Shown: positions 35,732-44,430 of the stretch, in pieces | Position numbering within the stretch: the first letter of the stretch is position 1 | How the letters are laid out: each line of letters begins with the position of its first letter | Source of the DNA: JACVRW01 sp034664125 | Lineage (GTDB): Bacteria; Actinomycetota; Thermoleophilia; Solirubrobacterales; Thermoleophilaceae | NCBI GenBank assembly: GCA_034664125.1 | Contig: JAXDIG010000056.1 | Location: 4,941-68,940 of the forward strand | Length of the DNA: 64,000 bases | Direction of reading: 5' to 3' | Program-made: the position numbers and the translations under genes | The notes under the pieces: generated by a model | The model's input: the letters and a program-made list of their open reading frames with translations, nothing else | Told to the model about the DNA's origin: nothing | Database searches by the model: none

Positions 35732-36814
35732 GTGCAGGCCCTGGTTCTCGCCGGAGGCGAGGGGACGCGGCTGCGGCCGCTCACCTACACGATCCCGAAG
35801 CCGGTCATGCCGCTGGCCGGCCGGCCCTTCCTGTCGTTCATGCTCGACTGGCTCAGCTCCTACGGCGTGGACGAGGTGATCCTGTCGTGCGGCTTCATGT
35901 CGGACGGGGTCAAGCGCGTGCTGGGCGACATCTACGACGGCATGCGCCTGCGCTACGTGATCGAGGAGGAGCCGCTCGGCACGGCCGGGCCGGTCCGGCT
36001 GGCCTTCGACGAGGGGGTGCTCGCGGAGCGGCTGCTGGTGCTGAACGGCGACGTGCTGACCGACCTCGACCTCGGCGCCGAGCTGGCGCAGCACGTGCGC
36101 TCGAGCGCGCGCGCGACGCTCGCGCTCTACCCCGTTGAGGACACCGCCAGCTATGGCGTGGTGCCGACCGACGCGGACGGGAGGGTCGAGGCCTTCCTCG
36201 AGAAGGCGGAGGGCGAGACACCGACGAACCGCATCAACGCGGGTGCCTACGTGATCGAACGCGACGTCGTCGCGGGCATCCCGCCCGGCCGCGCCGTGTC
36301 CTTTGAGCGCGACATCTTTCCGGAGCTGGTCGGGCACGGCCTCTACGGCTACCTCGCGGAGGGCTACTGGATCGACATCGGCACCCCGGAGCGCTACCTG
36401 GAGGCCACCTGGGACCTGCTCGCCGGCCGCGTGGCATCGAAGCTGCCGCCGCGCGACGAAACCGGATCGCTCGTGTACGAGGGCTGCCTGATCTCCGGCG
36501 CCCACGTCGGGCCTCAGAGCGTGCTCGGCCGCCACTGCTCCGTCGGCAGCGACTCGCGCGTGGAGCGCTCGGTGCTGCACGACCGCGTCATGGTCGGGGC
36601 CGACGCCGCCGTTGTCGAGAGCGTGCTGGCCGAGGGCGCGCGGGTGGGGGAGCGCGCCCGCCTGGAACCGGGAGCGATCGCCGGGGCGGGAGCCTTGATC
36701 GGCGACGACGCCGTGATCGGCAGCGGCGCTCGCCTCGACCCCGGCGCCGAGGTGGAGGCCGGCGTCCGGGTGCCTCCGGGGGAGCGGGTCGAGGTCGTGG
36801 AGCAGGTCCAGTGA
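35732..36814 (+). CDS. Nucleotide-sugar pyrophosphorylase (mannose-1-phosphate guanylyltransferase-like) with left-handed beta-helix
   Basis: A 360-residue protein starting with GTG directly after the ugd stop. The nucleotidyltransferase domain has ALVLAGGEGTRLRPLTYTIP, PKPVMPLAGRPF, LNGDVLTDLDL and the Mg/sugar site GYWIDIGTPERYLEA. From about residue 250 hexapeptide-like turns (GAHVGPQSVLGRHC, VGERARLEPGAIAGAG) form a left-handed beta-helix. This is the GDP-mannose pyrophosphorylase type of actinobacteria, making GDP-mannose. Glucose-1-phosphate thymidylyl- or uridylyltransferase activity cannot be excluded. Confidence 0.85.
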   Translation: MQALVLAGGEGTRLRPLTYTIPKPVMPLAGRPFLSFMLDWLSSYGVDEVILSCGFMSDGVKRVLGDIYDGMRLRYVIEEEPLGTAGPVRLAFDEGVLAERLLVLNGDVLTDLDLGAELAQHVRSSARATLALYPVEDTASYGVVPTDADGRVEAFLEKAEGETPTNRINAGAYVIERDVVAGIPPGRAVSFERDIFPELVGHGLYGYLAEGYWIDIGTPERYLEATWDLLAGRVASKLPPRDETGSLVYEGCLISGAHVGPQSVLGRHCSVGSDSRVERSVLHDRVMVGADAAVVESVLAEGARVGERARLEPGAIAGAGALIGDDAVIGSGARLDPGAEVEAGVRVPPGERVEVVEQVQ

Positions 36815-37860
36815 GCGGCGGCGCGCTCGACCGCGCCGCCATCGAGGCAGTCGACCCGACCGGCATGCTCGGCGATGTGCTCGCCCAGCCGCACCAGCTG
36901 GGCGACGCGCTCTGGCGCGCCCAGTCGGCCGGCATCCCCAAGCAGGACCGTCCGGGTGGGCTCGTCGTCTGCGGCATGGGCGGGTCGGCGATCGGCGGCG
37001 ACCTCGCAGCGGCCGCCCTCGGCGACCGCGCCACCCGGCCCATCACGACGGTGCGCGGCTACGCGCTCGAGTCGTGGACCGGGCCGGACAGCCTCGTCCT
37101 GTGCGCCAGCTATTCCGGCGACACCGAGGAAACGCTCGCGTGCTTCGAGGCCGCCGGCGCCGCCGGCGCCGGCCGCGTGGCGCTGACCACGGGCGGCGAG
37201 CTGGCCGACGCCGCCCGGGCGGAGGGCGTGCCCGTGATCGGCGTTCCGGCCGGCATGCAGCCGCGGGCGGCGGTCATCTACATGACCGTCGGCGCGCTCG
37301 AGTGTGCCGCCCTGTGCGGCGCGGCCCCGAGCCTGCACTCGGAGATCGACACCGCGGCGGAGCTGCTCGGGACGCTGGCCGCGAAATGGGGCCCGGACGC
37401 CCCCGAGGAGTCGCAGGCCAAGGCGCTCGCGCGCGCGCTGCACGGGACGCTCCCGGTCGTCCACGGCGCCGGGCCGACCACCGCCGTCGCCCACCGCTGG
37501 AAGACTCAGATCAACGAGAACGCGGAGGCCGCGGCTTTTTGGTCCGACCTCCCGGAGGCGGACCACAACGAGATCTGCGGGTGGGGGCGCGGCCGCCGGG
37601 CCGCGCCGCTCGCGGGAGTGTTCCTGGAGGACCCAGATCAGCACCCGCGGGTTCAGCGCCGCATCGACTTGACCGCGGCCGTGGTGGAGCGCGCCGGCGC
37701 GCCGGCGCTACGCGCCGCGGCGCAGGGCGAGACGCGCCTGGAGCGCGTGCTGTCGCTGGTGCTGCTGGGCGACCTGGCCAGCGTCTACCTGGCTGTGCTC
37801 GACGGGGTGGACCCAGGTCCGGTGGAGGCGCTGTCCAGCTTCAAGTCGGCGCTCTCCTAA
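36811..37860 (+). CDS. Bifunctional phosphoglucose/phosphomannose isomerase (SIS domain)
   Basis: A 349-residue isomerase interconverting fructose 6-phosphate with glucose and mannose 6-phosphates. GLVVCGMGGSAIGGDLAA and LCASYSGDTEETLACFEA are the SIS sugar-phosphate sites, LPEADHNEICGWG has the catalytic Glu/His region, and EALSSFKSALS is the C-terminal end. GTG start overlaps the pyrophosphorylase stop (GTGA). With the two genes upstream it would supply mannose 6-phosphate and the precursors of GDP-mannose. A phosphomannomutase is not in this window. Confidence 0.88.
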   Translation: MSGGALDRAAIEAVDPTGMLGDVLAQPHQLGDALWRAQSAGIPKQDRPGGLVVCGMGGSAIGGDLAAAALGDRATRPITTVRGYALESWTGPDSLVLCASYSGDTEETLACFEAAGAAGAGRVALTTGGELADAARAEGVPVIGVPAGMQPRAAVIYMTVGALECAALCGAAPSLHSEIDTAAELLGTLAAKWGPDAPEESQAKALARALHGTLPVVHGAGPTTAVAHRWKTQINENAEAAAFWSDLPEADHNEICGWGRGRRAAPLAGVFLEDPDQHPRVQRRIDLTAAVVERAGAPALRAAAQGETRLERVLSLVLLGDLASVYLAVLDGVDPGPVEALSSFKSALS

Positions 37861-37884
37861 CCTTGACACAATCGTGGTAAGGTT
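37859..37884. promoter_or_regulatory. Dyad operator upstream of merR-ahcY
   Basis: Arms AACCTT and AAGGTT with inner CAC and GTG around the centre AATC give a 26-bp dyad, one mismatch pair per half. It starts in the stop codon of the isomerase gene and overlaps the likely -10 (TAAGGT), so it is probably the MerR binding site. Confidence 0.6.
37878..37883 (+). promoter_or_regulatory. -10 element, merR
   Basis: TAAGGT, 12 nt before ATG 37896, embedded in the dyad operator. TTGACA at 37863 is only 9 bp upstream, too close to be its -35. Confidence 0.4.
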
Positions 37885-37895
37885 TGTCGCCGCGC

Positions 37896-38317
37896 ATGGA
37901 GGGGCTCACGATCAACGAGGCTGCGGCGACCACTGGCTGGTCGCCTCGAATGCTGCGCTACATCGAGAGCGCGGGCCTGATCGAGCTCCCGCGCACGGAG
38001 TCCGGCTACCGCATGTTCGGACCGGGCGAGCTGCAGCGCCTGCGCACGCTGCGCGAGCTGCTCGCCGGGTTCGACTGCGCTCTGTCGGATATCGCCTTCG
38101 CCCGCCGGCTGAGCAGCGACCCTGAGCTGCGCGCCTCCCTCGACCGCTGGTTCGAGGAGCGCCCGCAGCGCCCGGAGGGAGTCGCCTCGGGCGACTGGCT
38201 CGACTGGGAGCAGGACAAGCACCAGCGTCTGCTCGACCTCGAAGATCCTCGCTCCGGCGCGGGCCAGCCCGCGCCCTCCCGCACACCATCCTCGACACCT
38301 ACGGAGAACGCCGTCGC

Positions 38318-38321
<4 letters not shown>
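37896..38321 (+). CDS. MerR family transcriptional regulator
   Basis: A 141-residue regulator. The N-terminal winged helix has LTINEAAATTGWSPRMLRYI and ESAGLIELPRTESGYRMFGP, the MerR DNA-binding signature, followed by LQRLRTLRELLAGFDCAL, the start of the dimerisation helix. The effector region is short with no Cys cluster, so it is not a classical metal sensor. Its stop overlaps the ahcY start (ATGA), and a dyad lies over its own promoter. It probably controls itself and ahcY, perhaps sensing a methionine-cycle signal. ATG 37896 is preferred over an in-frame start at 37884 inside the operator. Confidence 0.85.
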
Positions 38322-39745
<1,424 letters not shown>

Positions 39746-39747
39746 AC

Positions 39748-39765
39748 CGGGGGCTCGCGCCCCCG
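39748..39765 (+). terminator. Palindromic hairpin after ahcY
   Basis: CGGGGGC-TCGC-GCCCCCG, a 7-bp GC stem, starts 3 bp after the ahcY stop. The core GGGGGCTCGCGCCCCC recurs at 57340-57355. There is no T-run. Confidence 0.5.
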
Positions 39766-39785
39766 ACCGCCAGCCGGAGATCGGC

Positions 39786-41048
39786 ATGCCCGCCGCGCCC
39801 AAGCCCACCTCGTTGCAGAGCGAGATCCTCGACCCCGCGCTCGCCCCCGGTGGGCGGGCGCGCGTCGAGTGGGCCGAGGGCCAGATGCCGGTGCTGCGCT
39901 CGATCCGCGAGCGCTTCGCCGTCGAGCGTCCGCTCGAGGGGGCGAAGGTCGCGGCCTGCCTGCACGTGACGGCAGAGACGGCCAACCTGATGCACGCGCT
40001 GGTCGCGGGCGGCGCCCAGGCCGCGCTGTGCTCCGCCAACCCGCTCACCGTGCAGGACGAGGTGGCCGCCGCCCTCGTCGACCAGGGCGTCCCGGTGCAG
40101 GCCACGCGCGGCGAGGACGCCGAGATGTACGCCAAGCACGTCGGCGCGCTCGCCGAGTGGGGGCCCGACATCACGCTCGACGACGGCGCCGACCTGCTGA
40201 TGCTGCTCCACCGCTGGGAGCGGCCCGTCAAGGGCGGCGCGGAGGAGACGCGCACGGGGCTGCTGCGCCTTCGCCGCCTCGAGGCCGAAGGGAAGCTGAC
40301 CTGTCCTGTGATCGCGGTCAACGAGTCGCGCACGGAGCGCACCTTCAACGACCGCTACGGCACCGGCCAGTCGGCGCTCGACGGCATCCTGCGCGCGACC
40401 AACCTGCTGCTGGCGGGCCGAACGCTGGTGGTGCTCGGCTACGGCGCGACCGGCAAGGGCATCACCCAGCGCGCCCGCGGCGCCGGGGCGCACGTGATCG
40501 TGTGCGAGGTCGACCCGCTGCGCGCGCTCGAGGCGCGCATGGACGGCTACGAGGTCATGACCGCCCTCGAGGCGGCCGAGCGCGGCGAGCTGTTCGTGAC
40601 GGTGACCGGCTCGCGCGGGGTCCTGCGCCGCGAGCACCTGGAACGCATGAAGAACGGCGCGGTGCTCGCGAACGCCGGCCACTTCGACGTGGAGATCGAC
40701 CTCGACGAGCTGCGGGAGCTGGCGACCGGCGGCGTGCGCCAGGTGCTGCCCCTGGTCGAGCAGTACGACCTAGGCGGGTGCGTGCTCAACCTGCTCGCGC
40801 AGGGTCGCGTGGTCAACCTGGCGGCCGGCGAAGGCCACCCCGCTGGCGTGATGGACATGAGCTTCGCCAACCTCGCCCTGGCGGTAGAGCACCTGGTGCT
40901 CAACGGAGACACGCTGGAGCACCGCGTCCTGGACGTGCCGAAGGAGATCGACGAGGAGATCGCGCGGCTGAAGCTCGAGTCGCTCGGCGTGGAGATCGAC
41001 GAGCTCACGCCGGAGCAGCAGGACTACCTGAGCTCCTGGAGCGGCTAG
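39786..41048 (+). CDS. Adenosylhomocysteinase-like paralogue, archaeal/Thermotoga type, altered active site
   Basis: A 420-residue homologue of ahcY lacking the bacterial insert and the C-terminal Lys-Tyr tail. CLHVTAETANLMHAL, ITLDDGADLLMLLH, AEETRTGLLRL, VVLGYGATGKGITQRARG, NAGHFDVEIDL and AGEGHPAGVMDMSF keep the fold, the NAD site and several catalytic positions. However, the block equivalent to NDSVTKSKFDN reads NESRTERTFND: the catalytic Lys becomes Glu and the Asp-Asn pair is swapped to Asn-Asp. RYGTGQS matches the archaeal subfamily. It may act on another thioether nucleoside, work differently or be regulatory. A GGAG sits before ATG 39786. Confidence 0.85.
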   Translation: MPAAPKPTSLQSEILDPALAPGGRARVEWAEGQMPVLRSIRERFAVERPLEGAKVAACLHVTAETANLMHALVAGGAQAALCSANPLTVQDEVAAALVDQGVPVQATRGEDAEMYAKHVGALAEWGPDITLDDGADLLMLLHRWERPVKGGAEETRTGLLRLRRLEAEGKLTCPVIAVNESRTERTFNDRYGTGQSALDGILRATNLLLAGRTLVVLGYGATGKGITQRARGAGAHVIVCEVDPLRALEARMDGYEVMTALEAAERGELFVTVTGSRGVLRREHLERMKNGAVLANAGHFDVEIDLDELRELATGGVRQVLPLVEQYDLGGCVLNLLAQGRVVNLAAGEGHPAGVMDMSFANLALAVEHLVLNGDTLEHRVLDVPKEIDEEIARLKLESLGVEIDELTPEQQDYLSSWSG

Positions 41049-41070
41049 CGGCGGCAGGCCGTTCGCGGGC

Positions 41071-41625
41071 TCAGGCCGGGCGCTCGAGCCAGTTGGCCAG
41101 CGCGCGGCGCACCGCGGGCAGCCGCTTGCCGGCCTCGAGCTCCATGAGAGCGGCCTCGGACACCATCGCCTGGTAGAGCCGCGCGGCCACCTTCGTGTCC
41201 TTGTACCCCAGTGCCTTGAGCGACGGCTCGGCGGCGGCGCCGAAGGCCGCGCTGCGCTCCGCCATCGCTGCACTGAGCCGCGGGTCCGCCCGGGCCTCGG
41301 TGACCAGGGCCTTGACCGCGCGGTTCGCCAGGCCTGCGTCCAGGTAGGCCCTCGTCGCCCGCTCGAGCAGCTCCGGACCGGGCGGGAGGTCGGCGATGAC
41401 CTCGTTCACCCGCGCGCGGACCGCCGAGTGGAAGCGCTCGTGCAGCGCGTCGACGAACGCTTCGCGGTCGGCGAAGTGGACGTAGAACGTTCCCTTCGCA
41501 ACGCTCGCCCCCGCGACCACGCGGTTGACGCTGAGTCCTGCCAGCCCGTGAGCCTCGGCGACGCGCTCGCCCGCGTCGAGCAGCGCGTCGCGCGTCTTCT
41601 GGCCGGTCGGAGTCACGGCAGGCAT
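41071..41625 (-). CDS. TetR family transcriptional regulator
   Basis: A 184-residue repressor. The N-terminal helix-turn-helix is RDALLDAGERVAEAHGLAGL with VNRVVAGASVAKGTFYVHF and ADREAFVDAL, the TetR signature. The C-terminal ligand domain is not specific. It is divergent from an alpha/beta hydrolase, and a 36-bp near-perfect palindrome lies between them, so it probably represses itself and the hydrolase. ATG 41625 has TAGCAT 7 nt upstream. The ligand is unknown but is probably a substrate or product of the hydrolase. Confidence 0.92.
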   Translation of the reverse strand: MPAVTPTGQKTRDALLDAGERVAEAHGLAGLSVNRVVAGASVAKGTFYVHFADREAFVDALHERFHSAVRARVNEVIADLPPGPELLERATRAYLDAGLANRAVKALVTEARADPRLSAAMAERSAAFGAAAEPSLKALGYKDTKVAARLYQAMVSEAALMELEAGKRLPAVRRALANWLERPA

Positions 41626-41632
41626 CGTGGAG

Positions 41633-41638
41633 ATGCTA
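41633..41638 (-). promoter_or_regulatory. -10 element, tetR
   Basis: TAGCAT on the minus strand, 7 nt before ATG 41625; the operator begins 7 bp further upstream. Confidence 0.55.
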
Positions 41639-41644
41639 TCGGGC

Positions 41645-41680
41645 TGACCGGTCGGTCATATATGTATGACCGACCGGTCA
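41645..41680. promoter_or_regulatory. TetR operator, 36-bp palindrome
   Basis: TGACCGGTCGGTCATA and its exact reverse complement TATGACCGACCGGTCA flank TATG. Such nested GACCGGTC repeats are typical TetR sites. It lies between the two -10 boxes of the divergent genes, so one bound repressor could shut both. Confidence 0.85.
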
Positions 41681-41689
41681 GTCATGTGT

Positions 41690-41695
41690 TAGCCT
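41690..41695 (+). promoter_or_regulatory. -10 element, alpha/beta hydrolase
   Basis: TAGCCT, 6 nt before ATG 41702, directly after the operator. Confidence 0.6.
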
Positions 41696-41701
41696 CGCGC
41701 C

Positions 41702-42502
41702 ATGATCTCCACCGTCGCGCTTCGCGCTGGGACCGTCACCTACGACGTCCGGGGCACCGGCCCCCCCATCGTCATGCTGCCCAGTGGCGCTCACGACCGC
41801 AGCGACTACGACGAGCTGCGCCGCCTTCTTCCCGAGGGCGTGCGCTCGATTGCGATGGACTGGCCCGGGCACGGCGACTCGCCCGAGCCCACGCAGCCTG
41901 GTTCGCCGACGGCTTGGGCCGACGTGGTCGAGGAGTTCGTCGAGCACGTGGCCCCCGAGGGCGCCGTGGTGGTCGGTAGCTCGATCGGTGGGTTCAGCGC
42001 CGGCCGACTCGCGGCCAGGCGCCCGGAACTGGTCAGCGGCCTCGTCTGCATCGACGCCGGCGGCTTCGACCCGCCCACCGGCAGCGCCCGCGCGTTCTGC
42101 GCGTTGATGGGCCGGCCCCGGTTCCTTCGCGCGATCTACCCGCGCTTCAGCGCGCGCTACATGCAGGCGGTCAGCGAGGCCGACCGTCGGGCCCGCGAGT
42201 GCGCGATCCGCAACACTCGCCGCTCCGCGACGCTCCCCTACATCGCCGGTCTGTGGGCCGGCTTCGCGGGACCCGAGCACGATCTGCGCGAAGCCGCAGA
42301 GACGATCGCCGCGCCGACGCTCGTGGTGCAGGGCAAGCGCGACCCGGTGATTCCGCCGGCAGCGGGACGTCGCGCCGCCGAGCTGATCCGCGGCGCCGGG
42401 CTACTCGAGGTCGACAGCGGCCATTCGCCGCACACCAGCGCGCCCGAAGTGGTGGCCGAGGGCATCTGCCACCTGCTGGCGCGCGTGCCGGCGCGCGCCT
42501 AA
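41702..42502 (+). CDS. Alpha/beta hydrolase
   Basis: A 266-residue hydrolase. GPPIVMLPSGAHDRSDY is the oxyanion region, VVVGSSIGGFSAGRLA has the nucleophile Ser (GSSIGG), VVQGKRDPVIPPAAG has the acid Asp, and DSGHSPHTSAPE has the His. The family covers esterases, C-C hydrolases and dehalogenases; the substrate is unknown. It is the likely TetR target, so it may detoxify or break down the TetR ligand. It ends 38 bp before a strong 12-bp hairpin. Confidence 0.88.
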   Translation: MISTVALRAGTVTYDVRGTGPPIVMLPSGAHDRSDYDELRRLLPEGVRSIAMDWPGHGDSPEPTQPGSPTAWADVVEEFVEHVAPEGAVVVGSSIGGFSAGRLAARRPELVSGLVCIDAGGFDPPTGSARAFCALMGRPRFLRAIYPRFSARYMQAVSEADRRARECAIRNTRRSATLPYIAGLWAGFAGPEHDLREAAETIAAPTLVVQGKRDPVIPPAAGRRAAELIRGAGLLEVDSGHSPHTSAPEVVAEGICHLLARVPARA

Positions 42503-42540
42503 AAGGCAGCAGACAAGGGTCGTCCACCCCCTCAAAACGA

Positions 42541-42568
42541 CGATGGCGGCCCCGGAGGGCCGCCATCG
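42541..42568. terminator. Strong bidirectional hairpin
   Basis: CGATGGCGGCCC pairs with GGGCCGCCATCG around CGGA, a perfect 12-bp stem. It lies between two convergent genes; there is no T-run, as often in GC-rich actinobacteria. Confidence 0.75.
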
Positions 42569-42600
42569 CGGAGGGAACTCTTGCCGTGGTTGCCGCTGTA

Positions 42601-42882
42601 TCAGGCCGCGCGGGGCAGAAGGCGACCGAAAGCGTGCCGCGCCGCCGGCCGCGCGCCGCCGGCATGCATGCGCAGCAGCTCGACGAGCTCGCCGCTCGGG
42701 CGGAACGGGTCGGCGACGGCGGCGCCGGTGTCGATCTCGACGGCGGCCCAGAGCTCGCCGCCGACCTCGGCCACGAGCACGTCGCCCGTCGGTGGGGATG
42801 CGCTGTCAAGCCCCGCAAGGCGGTCGAGTCCGGCCAGGTCGGTGAGATCAGCCGGGCGGATGGTGAGCGTCTTCTCGGTCAT
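42601..42882 (-). CDS. Small GNAT-like or uncharacterised actinobacterial protein
   Basis: A 93-residue protein. TIRPADLTDLAGLDRLAGLD resembles the first strand and helix of a GNAT acetyltransferase, and VLVAEVGGELWAAVEI resembles strands 2-3, but the acetyl-CoA loop (Q/RxxGxG/A) is missing. ADPFRPSGELVELLRM follows. It may be a half-GNAT of unknown role. A clear Shine-Dalgarno (GAGGGG) lies 7 nt before ATG 42882, unlike most genes here. It is divergent from lysR with a LysR-type box between, so it may be a regulated target. Confidence 0.6.
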   Translation of the reverse strand: MTEKTLTIRPADLTDLAGLDRLAGLDSASPPTGDVLVAEVGGELWAAVEIDTGAAVADPFRPSGELVELLRMHAGGARPAARHAFGRLLPRAA

Positions 42883-42940
42883 GTCGGTTCCCCTCTGTCA
42901 GTTCGACGTTGCTCTAAAGATGATCGGCGTTCCGGGTCAT

Positions 42941-42958
42941 AAGTTCAAATTCGAACTT
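42941..42958. promoter_or_regulatory. LysR-type box
   Basis: AAGTTC-AAATTC-GAACTT: perfect 6-bp arms, containing a T-N11-A type TTCAAATTCGAA core. It lies between lysR and the divergent GNAT-like gene. Confidence 0.65.
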
Positions 42959-42971
42959 CTGCTGGCTTCGA

Positions 42972-42977
42972 TAAGCT
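42972..42977 (+). promoter_or_regulatory. -10 element, lysR
   Basis: TAAGCT, 6 nt before ATG 42984, no Shine-Dalgarno. Confidence 0.55.
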
Positions 42978-42983
42978 GCGGTT

Positions 42984-43934
42984 ATGCTCGACGTCAAGCA
43001 GCTGAGGGTCCTCAAGGCGGTCGCGGAGCACGGTTCGTTCAGCGCGGCGGCCGAAGCGCTCTCTTACACGCAGCCCGCGATCTCGCAGCAGATCGCCGCG
43101 CTCGAGCGCAGCGCGGGCGCCACCCTCGTCGATCGCACCAGCCGCGGAATCCACCTGACGGACGCGGGCCGGGCGCTGGTCGACCACGCCGACGTCGTGC
43201 TGGCGCGGCTGGCGGCGGCCGAGGCCGAGCTCGACGCGATCGCGGGCGTGCGCGGCGGACGGGTGCGCCTGGCGTCGTTCTCCACCGCGAGCGCCTCGCT
43301 GCTGCCGCCGGCGCTCGCCCGCTTCAGCGAGCGCCATCCCGATGTCGAGCTCACCTTCTCCGACACCGAGCCGGAGGACGCCCTCCAGATGCTGCGCGCC
43401 GCCGAGCTGGAGGTGGCCGTCGTGTTCCAGTTCCACGGGCTGACCGAGCAGGAAACCGAACGGCTCTACGGCGGGATCGAGCTGCACCCGCTCGTCGAGG
43501 ACCCGATGTACCTGGCGCTCCCGCTCGCGCATCGGCTGGCGCACAAGCCTCGCGTGCGGCTCCAAGACGTGGCCGACGAGACGTGGATCCAGGAGGGCGA
43601 CCCGCGCAACGCCTGCAGCCGCCTGCAGAAGGCCGCCTGCCGGTCGGCCGGCTTCGAGCCCAAGGTCGGTTTCCAATCGGACGACTACAACGTCGTCCAG
43701 GGCCTCGTCGCCTCCGGGATGGGCGTGTCCCTGATCCCGAGTCTGGCCCTGGCGAACATGCGCGAGGACATCGTGGTGCGCTCGCTCGGCAAAGCCGCCC
43801 CGGCGCGCAAGATCGGGGCGGCCACGCTCGCCGGGCGCTACCGCTCGCCGGCGACCGAGGCGATGCTCGGCATCCTGGAAGAGGTGGCGGCAGGGTTCGA
43901 GTTGCCCTCGGGCACGGCGGTTGCCGCCGCCTGA
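42984..43934 (+). CDS. LysR family transcriptional regulator
   Basis: A 316-residue regulator. LDVKQLRVLKAVAEHGSFSA and YTQPAISQQIAALERSAG form the winged helix-turn-helix, then DRTSRGIHLTDAGRALV. The rest is a periplasmic-binding-protein-like effector domain with VRLASFSTASASLLPPAL and QGLVASGMGVSLIPSLAL. The effector is unknown. It has a leaderless-type promoter and a palindromic box 26 bp upstream, suggesting autoregulation and control of the divergent small gene. Confidence 0.93.
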   Translation: MLDVKQLRVLKAVAEHGSFSAAAEALSYTQPAISQQIAALERSAGATLVDRTSRGIHLTDAGRALVDHADVVLARLAAAEAELDAIAGVRGGRVRLASFSTASASLLPPALARFSERHPDVELTFSDTEPEDALQMLRAAELEVAVVFQFHGLTEQETERLYGGIELHPLVEDPMYLALPLAHRLAHKPRVRLQDVADETWIQEGDPRNACSRLQKAACRSAGFEPKVGFQSDDYNVVQGLVASGMGVSLIPSLALANMREDIVVRSLGKAAPARKIGAATLAGRYRSPATEAMLGILEEVAAGFELPSGTAVAAA

Positions 43935-44000
43935 CGGCCTAGAGTCGACGGGGTCGAGTCGAGCGCCCCGACAAGCACCCGTGCGGTCTATCGAACGCAG

Positions 44001-44414
44001 TTGCGCGCCGGTGAGTTGATTGCCGGCGCCTGCGGCCTCCTGCTTCTGGTCGCGATGCTCCTGCCCTGGTACGGGCGCGACACCGACGTCGCGGGCGTCG
44101 TGCTGAGCGAGTCGTGGAACGCCTGGCAGGCCCTCTCGATCGTCGCGGTGGTGCTGTTCGTCATCGGCGTGACCGCGATCGCCGTACCCGTCGCCCGGGC
44201 GCTGTGGCCCCCGGCGGCCGGTTTGCGCTCCGGCCGCCTGTTGATGCCGCTCGGCCTGCTCGGCCTCGCGCTGGTGCTGTTCAGGCTGATCGACATGCCG
44301 ATCCCGGACATCGACCTGGTGCAGGGCGATCGCGCGGACACCGGCCGCGGAGCCGGCCTCTTCCTGGCCCTGCTCGCCACCGCGGGCATCGCGTACGGGG
44401 GACGGCGCGCCTAG
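44001..44414 (+). CDS. Small four-helix membrane protein, unknown function
   Basis: A 137-residue protein with about four hydrophobic helices (LIAGACGLLLLVAMLLPW, ALSIVAVVLFVIGVTAIA, LMPLGLLGLALVLF, GLFLALLATAGIAYG) and a loop rich in Asp between helices 3 and 4. No enzymatic motif is seen. The start is uncertain; TTG 44001 is the first start codon in the frame. It lies between lysR and the uridylyltransferase, with 16 bp to the latter. Confidence 0.6.
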   Translation: MRAGELIAGACGLLLLVAMLLPWYGRDTDVAGVVLSESWNAWQALSIVAVVLFVIGVTAIAVPVARALWPPAAGLRSGRLLMPLGLLGLALVLFRLIDMPIPDIDLVQGDRADTGRGAGLFLALLATAGIAYGGRRA

Positions 44415-44417
44415 CTC

Positions 44418-44423
44418 TAGGAT
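44418..44423 (+). promoter_or_regulatory. -10 element, uridylyltransferase
   Basis: TAGGAT, 7 nt before GTG 44431, no Shine-Dalgarno. Confidence 0.55.
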
Positions 44424-44430
44424 CGCGCCG

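Noticed and set aside
37863..37868. TTGACA as a -35 box for merR
   Set aside because: It is only 9 bp from TAAGGT, too close for a normal promoter; it is better explained as part of the dyad.
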